From assembly GCA_913774625.1 (NCBI GenBank), contig CAJYHL010000033.1, forward strand, positions 59,010 to 123,009: a stretch of DNA of 64,000 nt, read 5' to 3'. A program made the position numbers and the translations under genes. Shown piece after piece: positions 18,887 to 28,072 of the stretch. Position 1 is the stretch's first letter. Each line of letters starts with the position of its first letter. The stretch comes from an uncultured Acidovorax sp. (GTDB lineage Bacteria; Pseudomonadota; Gammaproteobacteria; Burkholderiales; Burkholderiaceae_C). The notes under the pieces were generated by a model, which saw nothing but the letters and a program-made list of their open reading frames with translations, did not search any database and had not been told where the DNA came from.

Positions 18887-19672
18887 ATGAGCGGCGCGGC
18901 AGGCACAGCAGCGTCTTCCCCTGATTCGCGGCACCTGCATGCAGCCTGGCGTGCGGCACGCTGGGCAGGTCTGGCCGTCGGGCTGGGCCTGCTGGCGGCC
19001 TGCGCCGCGCCGGCGCCGCATTCCGGGCCGGTCCAGGCATCGGCTCCGGCTCCCTCGCCCGTGCAGCCGGCTCCGTCCGGCAGGCCAGCCAGGCCGGCCT
19101 CCAAGGCCGCTTCGGCTTCGGCTGCTTCGGAGCCCGCGCCTGCGCCGTCGCCCGCCGCATCGTCCGCAGCCGGGGTGCGCGCGCAGAGAGCGGCCGAACT
19201 GCCCCCGGTGTCCACCGTGGTGCCATCCGTGGCACCCACGGGCGTGCCGGGCCCGGGCGGCCTCTATTCGCTGGATGCGGACAAGCCCTCGGAAGGCCTG
19301 CGCAATCCGGCGGCGGGAGAGGCGGGCGCGGGCCAGCAGGGCATGGCGTCCTGGTACGGCTCGCGTTTCCACCGCCGCCGCACCGCCAGCGGCGAACGCT
19401 TCGACATGTACGCCCTGACGGCGGCCCATCCCACGCTGCCCTTCGGCACCCGCGTGTGCGTGCGCAGCCTGGCCACGGGCAAGACGGTGCTGGTGCGCAT
19501 CAACGACCGGGGGCCGCACACTCCCGGGCGCATCATCGACCTGAGCCAGGCCGCCGCCAAGCGCCTGGGCATGATGGGCCTGGGCACCAAGCAGGTCGCC
19601 ATCACCGCCCTGGCGGACGACGACGAGGACGGCTGCCCCGAACAGGGCCTGGAGCCGGACGCAGACCAGTAG
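18887..19672 (+). CDS. rlpA: RlpA-like septal lytic transglycosylase lipoprotein
   Basis: The 261-residue protein has a lipoprotein signal with lipobox LLAAC (Cys39), then a long Ala/Pro/Ser linker (40-150) and a double-psi beta-barrel domain at about 155-245 with GMASWYGSRFHRRRTASGE, AAHPTLPFGT and RINDRGPH, where the His and Asp fit the RlpA catalytic residues. RlpA cleaves naked glycan strands at the division site. No SPOR domain is visible. A 24-codon ORF at 18816-18890 overlaps its ATG by 4 nt; whether that is translated is unknown. Confidence 0.83.
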   Translation: MSGAAGTAASSPDSRHLHAAWRAARWAGLAVGLGLLAACAAPAPHSGPVQASAPAPSPVQPAPSGRPARPASKAASASAASEPAPAPSPAASSAAGVRAQRAAELPPVSTVVPSVAPTGVPGPGGLYSLDADKPSEGLRNPAAGEAGAGQQGMASWYGSRFHRRRTASGERFDMYALTAAHPTLPFGTRVCVRSLATGKTVLVRINDRGPHTPGRIIDLSQAAAKRLGMMGLGTKQVAITALADDDEDGCPEQGLEPDADQ

Positions 19673-19705
19673 CCCGCAGCCAGCCGCGGCTGCCGCCCCG
19701 GGTCT

Positions 19706-20590
19706 TCAGCCTGCCGATTCCAGGCTGTGCGCGGCGTGCTTGTCCTGCTGCAGCAGCTCGGCCATCTGCGGCAGGGCGTCCTTCAGCGCGGCTTTCAGCG
19801 TGAAGGGCGGGTTGATGAGGAACATGCCGCTGGCCGGCAGGCCGGGGCGGCGCTTCTCGCCGTCGGCGGCCTCCACCAGCTTGCTGTTCTTCACCGTGAG
19901 CGTGGCATGCAGCCAGGGCTTGCCGGCCTTGGTCGCCATGGTCTTGAGGCGGCGCGGCAGGTCGTGCGCCTCGGGGCGCGGGATGATGGGGTACCAGACC
20001 GCGTAGGTGCCGGTGGCGAAGCGCTTGAGCGCATCGGCCACCATGTCCAGCACGCGGCCGTAGTCGCTCTTGATTTCATAGCTGGGGTCGCACAGCAGCA
20101 GCGCGCGGCGGGCCGGCGGGGGCAGGAATTTCTTGACCCCCTCGAAGCCGTCTTCATGCAGCACGGCCACCTGGCGGCCGGCTTCGAGCTGCGCCACGTT
20201 GCCGGCCAGCGAGCGCAGGTCGGTGGGGTGCAGCTCGAACAGCTTGAGCTTGTCGTGGCTGCGCAGCAGGTGCTGGCTGATGAAGGGCGAGCCGGGATAG
20301 ACGCGCGCGCCGGCGCCCTGGTTGAAGGCGCGCACCACGTCCACATAGGCCTGCAGCGCGGGCGTGAGCGCCTGCTGCGCGGCGAGCAGCCGCAGCACGC
20401 CGTCGGCGGCCTCGCCGCTGGTGCTGGCGTAGTCGCCGTCCAGCCGGTAGAGCCCCGCCCCTGCATGGGTGTCGAGCACGGTCAGTGCCGCGTCTTTCTG
20501 GGTCAGATGCTGAAGGGCGGCAATCAGCACGGTGTGCTTGAGCACGTCGGCGTGGTTGCCTGCATGGAAGGCGTGGCGATAACTGAACAT
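19706..20590 (-). CDS. rlmJ: 23S rRNA (adenine2030-N6)-methyltransferase
   Basis: The 294-residue protein begins MFSYRHAFHAGNHADVLKHT, the N-terminal signature of RlmJ, continues with DTHAGAGLYRL and has the N6-adenine methyltransferase motif as LLCDPSYEIKSDY (DPSY in place of the commoner DPPY). The C-terminal NPPFTLKAAL block is also characteristic. It methylates A2030 of 23S rRNA. It converges with rlpA (33 bp apart) and diverges from the kinase gene. Confidence 0.94.
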   Translation of the reverse strand: MFSYRHAFHAGNHADVLKHTVLIAALQHLTQKDAALTVLDTHAGAGLYRLDGDYASTSGEAADGVLRLLAAQQALTPALQAYVDVVRAFNQGAGARVYPGSPFISQHLLRSHDKLKLFELHPTDLRSLAGNVAQLEAGRQVAVLHEDGFEGVKKFLPPPARRALLLCDPSYEIKSDYGRVLDMVADALKRFATGTYAVWYPIIPRPEAHDLPRRLKTMATKAGKPWLHATLTVKNSKLVEAADGEKRRPGLPASGMFLINPPFTLKAALKDALPQMAELLQQDKHAAHSLESAG

Positions 20591-20699
20591 CGGCCAATGG
20601 TAACCAGCGCGGCGCGCGCTACGATGCGCGGGCTGCGGTGCATGCCGCAGCGCCCCCCGCCTGCCTCACGACGCGCCGCCTGGCGCTCCCCCATCCATC

Positions 20700-22352
20700 A
20701 TGTCCAGCCACCTTGCCGCCCGCACTGTCCAACATGTCGATGCCCTGGCGCCCGGCGAGCGGCTGGGCGAATTCGAGGTGCTCTCGCTGCTGGGCGTGGG
20801 CGGCTTCGGCATGGTCTATCGCGCCTACGACCATTCGCTCAGGCGCTTCGTGGCCATCAAGGAATACATGCCTGCGGCGCTGGCGGGGCGCGCCCACGGG
20901 CAGTCGGTCGGCGTGCGCTCCGCATCCGACGAGCCCGCCTACCAGGCGGGGCTGGGCTCCTTCGTGAACGAGGCCCGGCTGCTGGCGCAGTTCGACCATC
21001 CTTCGCTGGTCAAGGTGTTCCGCTTCTGGGAAGCCAACCGCACGGCCTACATGGTGATGCCGCTCTATGCCGGCATGACGCTGAAGCAGGCCCGCAGCCG
21101 CATGCGCCAGCCGCCGCCCGAGGCCTGGCTGCGCCAGGTGCTGTGGTCGGTGCTGGGCGCCTTGCGCTTGCTGCACGGCGCGCAGATGCTGCACCGTGAC
21201 ATCTCGCCGGACAACATCTTCCTGCAGCACCTGGGCCCGCCGGTGCTGCTGGACCTGGGCGCGGCGCGCCAGGCCATCGGCGAAAGAGACCGCCAGCACA
21301 CGGCGGTGCTGAAGGTCAACTACGCGCCCATCGAGCAGTACGCCGAGGTCGGCAGCGATCTGCGGCAGGGCGCCTGGAGCGACCTCTATTCCCTGGCGGC
21401 GGTGGTCCATGGCTGCCTCTGCAACGAAACCCCCATGCCGGCGACGCTGCGCGCCATCCGAGACCGCATGGTGCCCTTCGAGCGCGTGGCCCAGACCATG
21501 CAGCAGCAATGGGGGCTGGAGTATTCACCGTCCTTCGTCCAGGGCATCTCCCGGGCCCTGCAGCTGCAGCCCCAGGACCGGCCGCAGTCCGTGGATGAGC
21601 TGGTTCAGCTGCTGGAGCTGCAGCCCCCGGCCACGGGCCTGGAGCGCTTCGACTTCCAGGCCGAGCTGGGCGCGACCTGGGCCGAGGACGGCGGCCCGTC
21701 CGCGCCAGCGGCTTCGGCGCTGGCCGATGTGCCGACCGTTGAAACGCCCCGGGCGGGAGCCACGTCGCCCGGCAGGCCGCCTGCAGCCGCCGCTGCGCCG
21801 CAGGGCGCACCGGATCTCGACTTGTCCGCGCCGGTTGCCTTGGTATCCGCCGAACCCGTGCAGCAGGCATCTGCCCGCTCGGGTCTGCGGCCGCCCGTCC
21901 CGGCCTTGCTGGCGGGGGCGCTGGTGACCGCGGCCCTGGCATTCATGTCCTTCTGGCGCGCCGGGCCCGAATCGCAGCCCGCCCGCACGCCGGACAGCGA
22001 AATCATCACCGAATCGAGCCGGCCGGACGGCCAGGGCGGCGCTGCGGCCGGCTCCGCTGTCCCTGCCGCTGTTGCGGCAACGGCGGCGCCGGCAGGAAGC
22101 AGCGGCGCCCGCGCGGCCGCTGCAACCCAGCCGGCCCGGGCCCAGAAGCCGGCTGAAACGCCCCGACCGGCCGCCCGGCGCGAGCATGAGCGCGGGCCCG
22201 AGGAAGCATGTGCGGATGCTTCGGTGCTCACGCGCCCGATGTGCGTCCACAACGAGTGCCAGAAGCCCGCCCTGGCAAAGCACCCGGTCTGCGTCCAGCT
22301 GCGGCGCAAGGCCGCGGACGAGGCGCGCCGCCGGGAGACCTACTCGCCCTAG
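20700..22352 (+). CDS. membrane Ser/Thr protein kinase
   Basis: A Hanks-type kinase domain fills residues 22-305: glycine loop LLGVGGFGMVY, Lys54 in VAIKEYMP, catalytic HRDISPDNIF (Asp167, Asn172) and the metal-binding motif as LLDLGAAR (DLG rather than DFG, Asp185). A Pro/Ala-rich linker follows, then one membrane helix at about 400-419. The C-terminal periplasmic tail of about 130 residues contains a Cys-rich end (ACADAS, PMCVHNECQKP, PVCVQ). Kinases of this shape are found in Burkholderiales; the substrate is unknown. No phosphatase or FHA gene lies next to it. Confidence 0.87.
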   Translation: MSSHLAARTVQHVDALAPGERLGEFEVLSLLGVGGFGMVYRAYDHSLRRFVAIKEYMPAALAGRAHGQSVGVRSASDEPAYQAGLGSFVNEARLLAQFDHPSLVKVFRFWEANRTAYMVMPLYAGMTLKQARSRMRQPPPEAWLRQVLWSVLGALRLLHGAQMLHRDISPDNIFLQHLGPPVLLDLGAARQAIGERDRQHTAVLKVNYAPIEQYAEVGSDLRQGAWSDLYSLAAVVHGCLCNETPMPATLRAIRDRMVPFERVAQTMQQQWGLEYSPSFVQGISRALQLQPQDRPQSVDELVQLLELQPPATGLERFDFQAELGATWAEDGGPSAPAASALADVPTVETPRAGATSPGRPPAAAAAPQGAPDLDLSAPVALVSAEPVQQASARSGLRPPVPALLAGALVTAALAFMSFWRAGPESQPARTPDSEIITESSRPDGQGGAAAGSAVPAAVAATAAPAGSSGARAAAATQPARAQKPAETPRPAARREHERGPEEACADASVLTRPMCVHNECQKPALAKHPVCVQLRRKAADEARRRETYSP

Positions 22353-22459
22353 GGACTGTTAACGCTATGGAAGGGCGGCGAGGAGCTTCCCTGCGGGCGT
22401 GGGGCCGGGGCCCGGCTCCTGCGCCGCGGAGGCCCCGGCCGGCCGTTGTTTCGGCGCCT

Positions 22460-22489
22460 TTGCGCATTTCACGGGCTGCTTTGTATAAT
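22460..22489 (+). promoter_or_regulatory. sigma-70 promoter of rplM-rpsI
   Basis: TTGCGC (22460-22465) and a perfect TATAAT (22484-22489) are separated by 18 bp, with a TG ahead of the -10. The ATG of rplM is 139 bp downstream, leaving a leader of about 130 nt that may carry autogenous control; I could not identify its fold. Confidence 0.7.
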
Positions 22490-22627
22490 GGCGGGCTTCG
22501 CAGCGATTTTGAAAGGTCCCGCGGCGAAGATGCATTCATTGCAGCTGCCACCTAAGAGGCTTCCTTCAGAGAAGCACCGACCGTGGAAAAGGACCGACCA
22601 AACCCTCTTTCCCCCAAAGGAAAACAC

Positions 22628-23056
22628 ATGACTACTTTCAGCGCAAAGCCCGCTGAGGTCGTGCACGAGTGGTTTGTGATTGACGCGACCGACAAGGTCC
22701 TCGGACGAGTAGCCAGCGAAGTTGCTCTCCGTTTGCGCGGCAAACACAAGGCCATCTACACGCCTCACGTCGATACCGGCGATTTCATCGTCATCATCAA
22801 CGCATCCAAGCTCAAGGTCACCGGCACCAAGTCGCTCGACAAGGTGTACTACCGCCACTCGGGCTATCCCGGCGGCATCACGGCCACGAACTTCCGCGAC
22901 ATGCAAGCCAAGCACCCCGGCCGCGCGCTGGAAAAGGCCGTCAAGGGCATGCTGCCCAAGGGCCCGCTCGGCTACGCCATGATCAAGAAGCTCAAGGTCT
23001 ATGGCGGCGCGGAACATCCGCACACCGCTCAGCAGCCCAAAGCGCTGGAAATCTAA
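22628..23056 (+). CDS. rplM: 50S ribosomal protein L13
   Basis: The 142-residue protein matches L13 throughout: [20 protein letters not shown] at the start, [18 protein letters not shown], and the C-terminal [12 protein letters not shown]. An AAAGGA ribosome site lies 7 nt before the ATG. It is followed after 10 bp by rpsI, the conserved pairing in bacteria. Confidence 0.98.
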   Translation: MTTFSAKPAEVVHEWFVIDATDKVLGRVASEVALRLRGKHKAIYTPHVDTGDFIVIINASKLKVTGTKSLDKVYYRHSGYPGGITATNFRDMQAKHPGRALEKAVKGMLPKGPLGYAMIKKLKVYGGAEHPHTAQQPKALEI

Positions 23057-23066
23057 GGAGCCTTGA

Positions 23067-23459
23067 ATGATTGGTGAATGGAACAATGGCACCGGCCGTC
23101 GCAAGTCCAGCGTCGCCCGCGTGTTTCTGAAGAAGGGTTCCGGCAAGATCACTGTGAATGGCAAGGACATTCAGCAGTATTTCGGCCGCGAGACCTCCAT
23201 CATGATCGCCAAGCAGCCGCTGGTGCTGACCAACCATGTCGAAACCTTCGACATCCAGGTCAACGTCCACGGCGGCGGTGAGTCCGGCCAGGCCGGCGCC
23301 ACCCGCCACGGCATCACCCGCGCCCTGATCGACTACGACGCAACGCTGAAGTCCGCACTGAGCCAAGCCGGCTTCGTGACCCGCGATGCCCGTGAAGTCG
23401 AGCGTAAGAAGGTCGGCCTGCACTCCGCACGCCGCGCCAAGCAGTTCTCCAAGCGCTGA
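23067..23459 (+). CDS. rpsI: 30S ribosomal protein S9
   Basis: The 130-residue protein has the S9 core ([35 protein letters not shown]) and the basic C-terminal tail ending RAKQFSKR, which reaches the P-site tRNA. AAGGAG precedes the ATG. A strong terminator follows 60 bp after the stop. Confidence 0.98.
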   Translation: MIGEWNNGTGRRKSSVARVFLKKGSGKITVNGKDIQQYFGRETSIMIAKQPLVLTNHVETFDIQVNVHGGGESGQAGATRHGITRALIDYDATLKSALSQAGFVTRDAREVERKKVGLHSARRAKQFSKR

Positions 23460-23519
23460 TGCGCTGCGGCAGGGCCTTGCCGCCCTGCCGGCTTTCTCGC
23501 GAGAGAAGGAGCTGCCCCT

Positions 23520-23550
23520 TGCAAAAACCGCCCTCGTGGCGGTTTTTGCA
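23520..23550 (+). terminator. rho-independent terminator after rpsI
   Basis: A perfect 13-bp stem (TGCAAAAACCGCC / GGCGGTTTTTGCA) with a 5-nt loop CTCGT; the right arm itself carries five T. It would end the rplM-rpsI transcript. Confidence 0.85.
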
Positions 23551-23611
23551 TTTCTTGACAGTCTTGGCGATCGGCGAGAATCCGCCCTTTTCTGGAGCAA
23601 GAGAAGAGCCC

Positions 23612-24322
23612 ATGCGTTTTCGCCTGCTGCGCCGCCGCCTGACCATCAGCCCGCACCGTGTCGCGGTGCGCAACGCGCTGCCCTGGCCGCTGCGCTGGCT
23701 GCTGGCCGCCCTGCTGCTGGGCTTTTCCGCGGCGCTGGCGCTCTGGGCCTTCGAGTTCGGCAAGAGCATCGCCGGGCTGGATTCCGGCTCGCGCGAAGAG
23801 CTGGTGCGGCTGCGCGACGAGGTGGCCCGGCTGCGCGCGGAAGCGCGCCAGCAGCAGGAGGTGGCCGCCACGGCCGGCAGCTTGCTGACCGCCGAGCGTT
23901 CCGCGCTGGAGCGCGTGCAGGTGCAGATGCGCCAGCTGGAGGCCGACAACCGGAGCCTGCGCGACGACCTGGGCTTCTTCGAGAAGCTCATCCCCGCCGG
24001 CCGCTCCGATGGCGTTTCCATCCGTGGCCTGCAGGCCGAGCGGCAGGCGGGCCAGCGGCTGCGCTGGCAGGTGCTGGTGATCCAGCCGGTGCGCAACGCG
24101 CCGGAATTCAAGGGGCAGCTGGAAATCGTGCTCTCGGGTACGCAGAACGGCCAGCCCTGGACCGGCTCGCCGCCCGCGGTGGCGCAGCCGCTGCAGTTCC
24201 AGCAATACCGCCGCGCCGAGGGGTTGCTCGAGTTGCCCGAAGGGGTCGTGGTACAAACGGTTACCGCCCGCGTGCTGGAAGGCAGTGCTGTGCGCACCGT
24301 CCACAGCGTGGATGTCGATTAA
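23612..24322 (+). CDS. membrane-anchored coiled-coil protein, DUF6776-like
   Basis: This 236-residue protein has one membrane helix at about residues 27-48 (WLLAALLLGFSAALALWAF), followed by a heptad-rich coiled coil at about 60-115 and a C-terminal beta-rich domain. It resembles the DUF6776 family found between the ribosomal operon and bactofilin in Burkholderiales. The ATG at 23612 is chosen because MRFRLLRRRL gives a normal positively charged membrane anchor. It lies 51 bp before the bactofilin gene in the same direction, so the two may cooperate in cell-envelope organisation; that is inference from position. Confidence 0.7.
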   Translation: MRFRLLRRRLTISPHRVAVRNALPWPLRWLLAALLLGFSAALALWAFEFGKSIAGLDSGSREELVRLRDEVARLRAEARQQQEVAATAGSLLTAERSALERVQVQMRQLEADNRSLRDDLGFFEKLIPAGRSDGVSIRGLQAERQAGQRLRWQVLVIQPVRNAPEFKGQLEIVLSGTQNGQPWTGSPPAVAQPLQFQQYRRAEGLLELPEGVVVQTVTARVLEGSAVRTVHSVDVD

Positions 24323-24373
24323 CCACGCGCGCGGCCTGTGCGCCGCGCCGCTGCCCTCCAGGAGCCTGACGCC

Positions 24374-24775
24374 ATGTTCTCCCGCAAGAAACAACCGCCC
24401 ATCAAGAGCCTGATCGCGCAAGGAACGCGCGTCCAGGGCGACGTGCTGTTCGCCGACGGCCTGCGCATCGACGGCGAGGTGGTGGGCGAAGTGCGCGCCA
24501 CGGCGGACCAGCCCAGCATCCTGGTGGTGTCCGAGTCCGGCCATGTGCAGGGCGCGCTGCATGCCGGCCACGTGATCGTCAACGGCACGGTGGACGGCCC
24601 CGTCCACGCCAGCGAACTGCTGGAGCTGCAGCCCAAGGCGCGCATCACCGGCGACGTGCATTACAAGGCGCTGGAGATGCACCAGGGCGCGACCATCGCC
24701 GGGCAGATGTCGCCCGCCGCCGAAGCCCTGCTGGAAGCAAAGCCCACACTGAAACTGGCGTCAAACGGCTCCTGA
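24374..24775 (+). CDS. bactofilin family cytoskeletal protein
   Basis: A 133-residue protein consisting mostly of a bactofilin beta-helix (residues 18-115) with repeats such as GTRVQGDVLFADGLRIDGEV, GHVQGALHAGHVIVNGTV and ARITGDVHY. The N-terminus MFSRKKQPP is short and basic. Bactofilins polymerise without nucleotide and localise cell-wall or polarity factors. It stands between a membrane coiled-coil gene and erpA; a CCAGGAG site precedes its ATG. Confidence 0.9.
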   Translation: MFSRKKQPPIKSLIAQGTRVQGDVLFADGLRIDGEVVGEVRATADQPSILVVSESGHVQGALHAGHVIVNGTVDGPVHASELLELQPKARITGDVHYKALEMHQGATIAGQMSPAAEALLEAKPTLKLASNGS

Positions 24776-24835
24776 GCGGAAGCCGCCGGGCGATTGCAGT
24801 AGCATTGCCCGCAAACCCTCTCGAAGGAGTACCCG

Positions 24836-25201
24836 ATGAGCGCAGTAGCCGACAACGTCCAGACCGATATGCCCGCCCCGATCCTCTTCACCGACAGCGC
24901 AGCTGCCAAGGTGGCGGATCTGATCGCCGAAGAAGGCAACCCCGACCTCAAGCTGCGCGTGTTCGTGCAGGGCGGCGGCTGCTCCGGCTTCCAGTACGGC
25001 TTCACGTTCGACGAGATCACGAACGAAGACGACACCACCATGACCAAGAACGGCGTCTCCCTGCTGATCGACGCCATGAGCTACCAGTACCTGGTGGGCG
25101 CCGAGATCGACTACAAGGAAGACCTGCAGGGCGCGCAGTTCGTCATCAAGAACCCCAACGCCACCACCACCTGCGGCTGCGGTTCGAGCTTCTCGACCTG
25201 A
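24836..25201 (+). CDS. erpA: iron-sulfur cluster insertion protein
   Basis: ErpA is an A-type carrier that delivers Fe-S clusters to apoproteins. The 121 residues hold the three ligating cysteines in [11 protein letters not shown] and in CGCGSSF near the C-terminus. A GAAGGAG site lies 7 nt ahead of the ATG. It is a single gene with its own terminator, 60 bp after the bactofilin gene. Confidence 0.96.
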   Translation: MSAVADNVQTDMPAPILFTDSAAAKVADLIAEEGNPDLKLRVFVQGGGCSGFQYGFTFDEITNEDDTTMTKNGVSLLIDAMSYQYLVGAEIDYKEDLQGAQFVIKNPNATTTCGCGSSFST

Positions 25202-25233
25202 CACCCGCACCCCAGCGCATCCCGCGCCAAGCC

Positions 25234-25260
25234 AGCCGCCTTCAGGGCGGCTTTTTCTTT
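25234..25260 (+). terminator. rho-independent terminator after erpA
   Basis: Stem AGCCGCC / GGCGGCT (25234-25240 and 25246-25252) with loop TTCAG, followed by TTTTCTTT. It lies 32 bp after the erpA stop. Confidence 0.85.
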
Positions 25261-25288
25261 GCTGCATCTCCCCCAGAAGAACAAGGCC

Positions 25289-26740
25289 ATGGCATCTCCA
25301 GCGGCTCCTGAACTGCCCGATGCTCCGGGCCCCCATGCCGACAGCCGGCGCATCCTGCTGTGGGTCGTCGCCGTCGGGGTCTTCATGCAGACCCTGGATG
25401 CCACCATCGTCAACACCGCGCTGCCCGCGATGGCCGCCAGCCTGGGCGAGAGCCCGCTGCGCATGCAGTCGGTCATCGTGGCCTATTCGCTGACCATGGC
25501 CATGCTGATCCCGGCCTCGGGCTGGCTGGCCGACCGCTTCGGCACGCGCAAGGTGTTTCTCTTCGCCATCGCCGTCTTCTCGCTGGGCTCGCTGGCCTGC
25601 GCCAGTTCGCGGCATCTGGGCGAACTGCTGGCGGCGCGCGTGCTGCAGGGCCTGGGCGGCGCGCTGCTGCTGCCCGTGGGGCGCCTGGCGGTGCTGCGCA
25701 CCTTTCCGCGCGGCGAGTTCCTGGAGGCGATGAGCTTCGTCGCCATCCCCGGCCTCATCGGCCCGCTGCTGGGCCCCACGCTGGGCGGCTGGCTGGTGCA
25801 GAGCGCTTCGTGGCACTGGGTGTTCCTGATCAACCTGCCGGTGGGGCTGCTCGGCCTGCTGGCCACGGCCCGCTTCATGCCCAATCTGCGCGCGCCCGAA
25901 CCCGACCCCTTCGACACTGCGGGCTACGTGCTGCTGGCCTTCGGCATGGTCGCCATCTCGCTGGCCATCGAGGCAGCCGGCCTGGTGGGGCGGGGCGGCG
26001 CCGCGGCCCTCGGCGTGGGCGGGCTGGTGGCGCTCGTCGTCTATTGGCTGCATGCGGCGCGCCACGAACGGCCGCTTTATTCGACGGAGCTCTTTCGCGT
26101 GCGGACGCTGTCGGTCGGACTGCTGGGCAACCTCTTCTGCAGGCTGGGCAGCGGCGCCATGCCGTTCCTGATACCGGTGTCGCTGCAGCTGCTGCTGGAT
26201 TTCTCTCCGCTGCACGCCGGGCTGATGATGCTGCCTTCCGCCGTGGCGGGCATGGCCGTCAAGCGGGCGGCGACGCCGCTGATCCGCCGCTTCACTTACC
26301 GCAACGTGCTGGTCGCCAACACCATCCTGCTGGGCTTGCTGATGGCGAGCTTCGCGCTGCGCCAGCCGGACTGGCCGCTGGCCTGGCAGGTGCTTCAGCT
26401 GGCGGCCTTCGGCGCTGCGAATTCGCTGCAGTTCACGGCCATGAACACCATCACGCTCAAGGACCTGGACGGCGCCAGCGCCAGCAGCGGCAACGGCCTG
26501 CTGTCCATGGTGCAGATGCTGGCGATGAGCCTGGGCGTGGCCGTGGCGGGCGCTGTGCTCTCCGAATGGAGCCAGGCCTACGGCGGATCGGAAGTGCCCG
26601 GCGCGGTGCTGCACGCCTTCCAGTCCACCTTCCTGACGGTGGGCTTCATCACGGTGGTGTCGGCGGCCGTGTTCTGGCAGCTGCCGCGCGAGGCGCGCAC
26701 GCCGCCGCGCGACGGGCCCGAGGTGTCGGGCCAGGGCTGA
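25289..26740 (+). CDS. MFS transporter, DHA2 family, MdtD-like
   Basis: The 483-residue protein has about fourteen hydrophobic segments and closely follows E. coli MdtD: FMQTLDATIVNTALPAMA in helix 1, PASGWLADRFGTRKVF in loop 2-3 and the antiporter motif C region GLIGPLLGPTLGGWLV. The segment NTITLKDLDGASASSGNGLLSM is also shared. It is probably a proton-driven exporter of the drug/metabolite type; the substrate is unknown. The ATG at 25289 begins after the erpA terminator. It converges with anmK. Confidence 0.88.
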   Translation: MASPAAPELPDAPGPHADSRRILLWVVAVGVFMQTLDATIVNTALPAMAASLGESPLRMQSVIVAYSLTMAMLIPASGWLADRFGTRKVFLFAIAVFSLGSLACASSRHLGELLAARVLQGLGGALLLPVGRLAVLRTFPRGEFLEAMSFVAIPGLIGPLLGPTLGGWLVQSASWHWVFLINLPVGLLGLLATARFMPNLRAPEPDPFDTAGYVLLAFGMVAISLAIEAAGLVGRGGAAALGVGGLVALVVYWLHAARHERPLYSTELFRVRTLSVGLLGNLFCRLGSGAMPFLIPVSLQLLLDFSPLHAGLMMLPSAVAGMAVKRAATPLIRRFTYRNVLVANTILLGLLMASFALRQPDWPLAWQVLQLAAFGAANSLQFTAMNTITLKDLDGASASSGNGLLSMVQMLAMSLGVAVAGAVLSEWSQAYGGSEVPGAVLHAFQSTFLTVGFITVVSAAVFWQLPREARTPPRDGPEVSGQG

Positions 26741-26763
26741 ATGAGCGGGCGGCCGGCGGCCCG

Positions 26764-27888
26764 TCAGGCTGGGTAGATGGCGCCCAGCACGCGCAGCCCG
26801 GCCGCGCCCGTGACCTGCGGCAGATTGCCTGGCAGGGCATGCACCGCCTGGCGCGCCAGCCAGGCGAAGGCGGCGGCTTCGACCTGCTGCGAGGGCAGGC
26901 CCAGCGCGTCGGTGGGCTGCACCGCCACGCCCGGCAGCGCCGCGCCGATGCGCGCCATCAGCTGGCCGTTGCGCGCACCGCCGCCGCAGACGGCCAGCAG
27001 CTTGCTCTCTTTTCCGTAGCTGACGACGCTGGCTGCGCAGGCGCGGGCGGTCAATTCGGTGAGCGTGGCCTGCACGTCGGCCGGGGCGGCGTCGCCGAAG
27101 CCCTGCAGCCGCTCCTGCAGCCAGACCGGGTGGAACAGGTCGCGCCCGGTGCTCTTGGGCGGCGGTTGGTGCAGATAGGGCTCGTCCAGCAGCCGCTGCA
27201 GCAGGCCGGGCAGCACCTGCCCTTGAGCGGCCCAGGCGCCACCGGCGTCGTAGGGGCGGCCGGTGTGGCGTTCGCACCAGTGGTCCATCAGGGCGTTGCC
27301 CGGGCCGCAGTCGAAGCCCAGCACCTCGCCCTGCGCGCCCAGCACGCTGAGGTTGGCGATGCCGCCGATGTTCAGCACGCAGACGTCCGAGCCGGCCTGC
27401 CCGAAGACGGCCTGGTGGAAGGCCGGCACCAGCGGCGCGCCCTGGCCGCCGGCCGCCACGTCGCGGCTGCGGAAATCGGCCACCACGGCGATGCCGGTGC
27501 GCTCGGCCAGCAGGGCCGGGCTGTTCAGCTGCAGCGTGTAGCCCGTGCCGTCGAAGAGGCCAGGCCGGTGCCGCACGGTCTGGCCGTGTGCGCCGATGGC
27601 CCGCACATCGGACGTCTCGAGCCGCCCCGCCTGCAGCAGCTGCTGCACGACATCGGCATAGATCTCCGCCAGCCCATTGGCGGCCAGCGCGGCGCGGTGT
27701 AGCTCGTCCGCCCCGCTGGTGTTGAGCGCCAGCAGCTCGGCCTTGAGGCTGGCTGGAAACGGCGCCGAGGCGAAGCCCGCCACGCGCAACCCGGTGCCGT
27801 CGAACTCCACCAGCGCCCCGTCCACCCCGTCGAGCGAGGTACCCGACATGAGCCCGATATAGCGTTCGATGGAAGCGGTAGAGTTCAC
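26764..27888 (-). CDS. anmK: anhydro-N-acetylmuramic acid kinase
   Basis: AnmK phosphorylates and opens 1,6-anhydro-MurNAc during peptidoglycan recycling. The sequence has the ATP-binding start IGLMSGTSLDGVDGALVEF, GAHGQTVRH, FRSRDVAAGGQGAPLVPAFH, NIGGIANLSVL and CGGGARNGQLM. I place the start at GTG 27888 (VNSTASIERYIGLM, 374 residues) since it matches the family N-terminus, although no good ribosome site is visible; an upstream ATG at 27999 would add an unlikely Arg-rich leader. It is next to an M23 peptidase, another wall enzyme. Confidence 0.93.
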   Translation of the reverse strand: MNSTASIERYIGLMSGTSLDGVDGALVEFDGTGLRVAGFASAPFPASLKAELLALNTSGADELHRAALAANGLAEIYADVVQQLLQAGRLETSDVRAIGAHGQTVRHRPGLFDGTGYTLQLNSPALLAERTGIAVVADFRSRDVAAGGQGAPLVPAFHQAVFGQAGSDVCVLNIGGIANLSVLGAQGEVLGFDCGPGNALMDHWCERHTGRPYDAGGAWAAQGQVLPGLLQRLLDEPYLHQPPPKSTGRDLFHPVWLQERLQGFGDAAPADVQATLTELTARACAASVVSYGKESKLLAVCGGGARNGQLMARIGAALPGVAVQPTDALGLPSQQVEAAAFAWLARQAVHALPGNLPQVTGAAGLRVLGAIYPA

Positions 27889-28072
27889 AGGGAAAGCAGG
27901 GGTTGGGGCGAAGTGCCTTGCCGGTCGGATCAGTTCACGGCGTGGAAGCCGGCGCGGCCCAAGGCCAGAGACGCCGTGGATCCGGCTCCGCAGGTCCACC
28001 GGCGTCGTCCCCCTTCCCGCGCGCAGCGCGAGAGAAGGGGGAAGGCGCGCAGCGCCTCAGGGGGATGCACCC

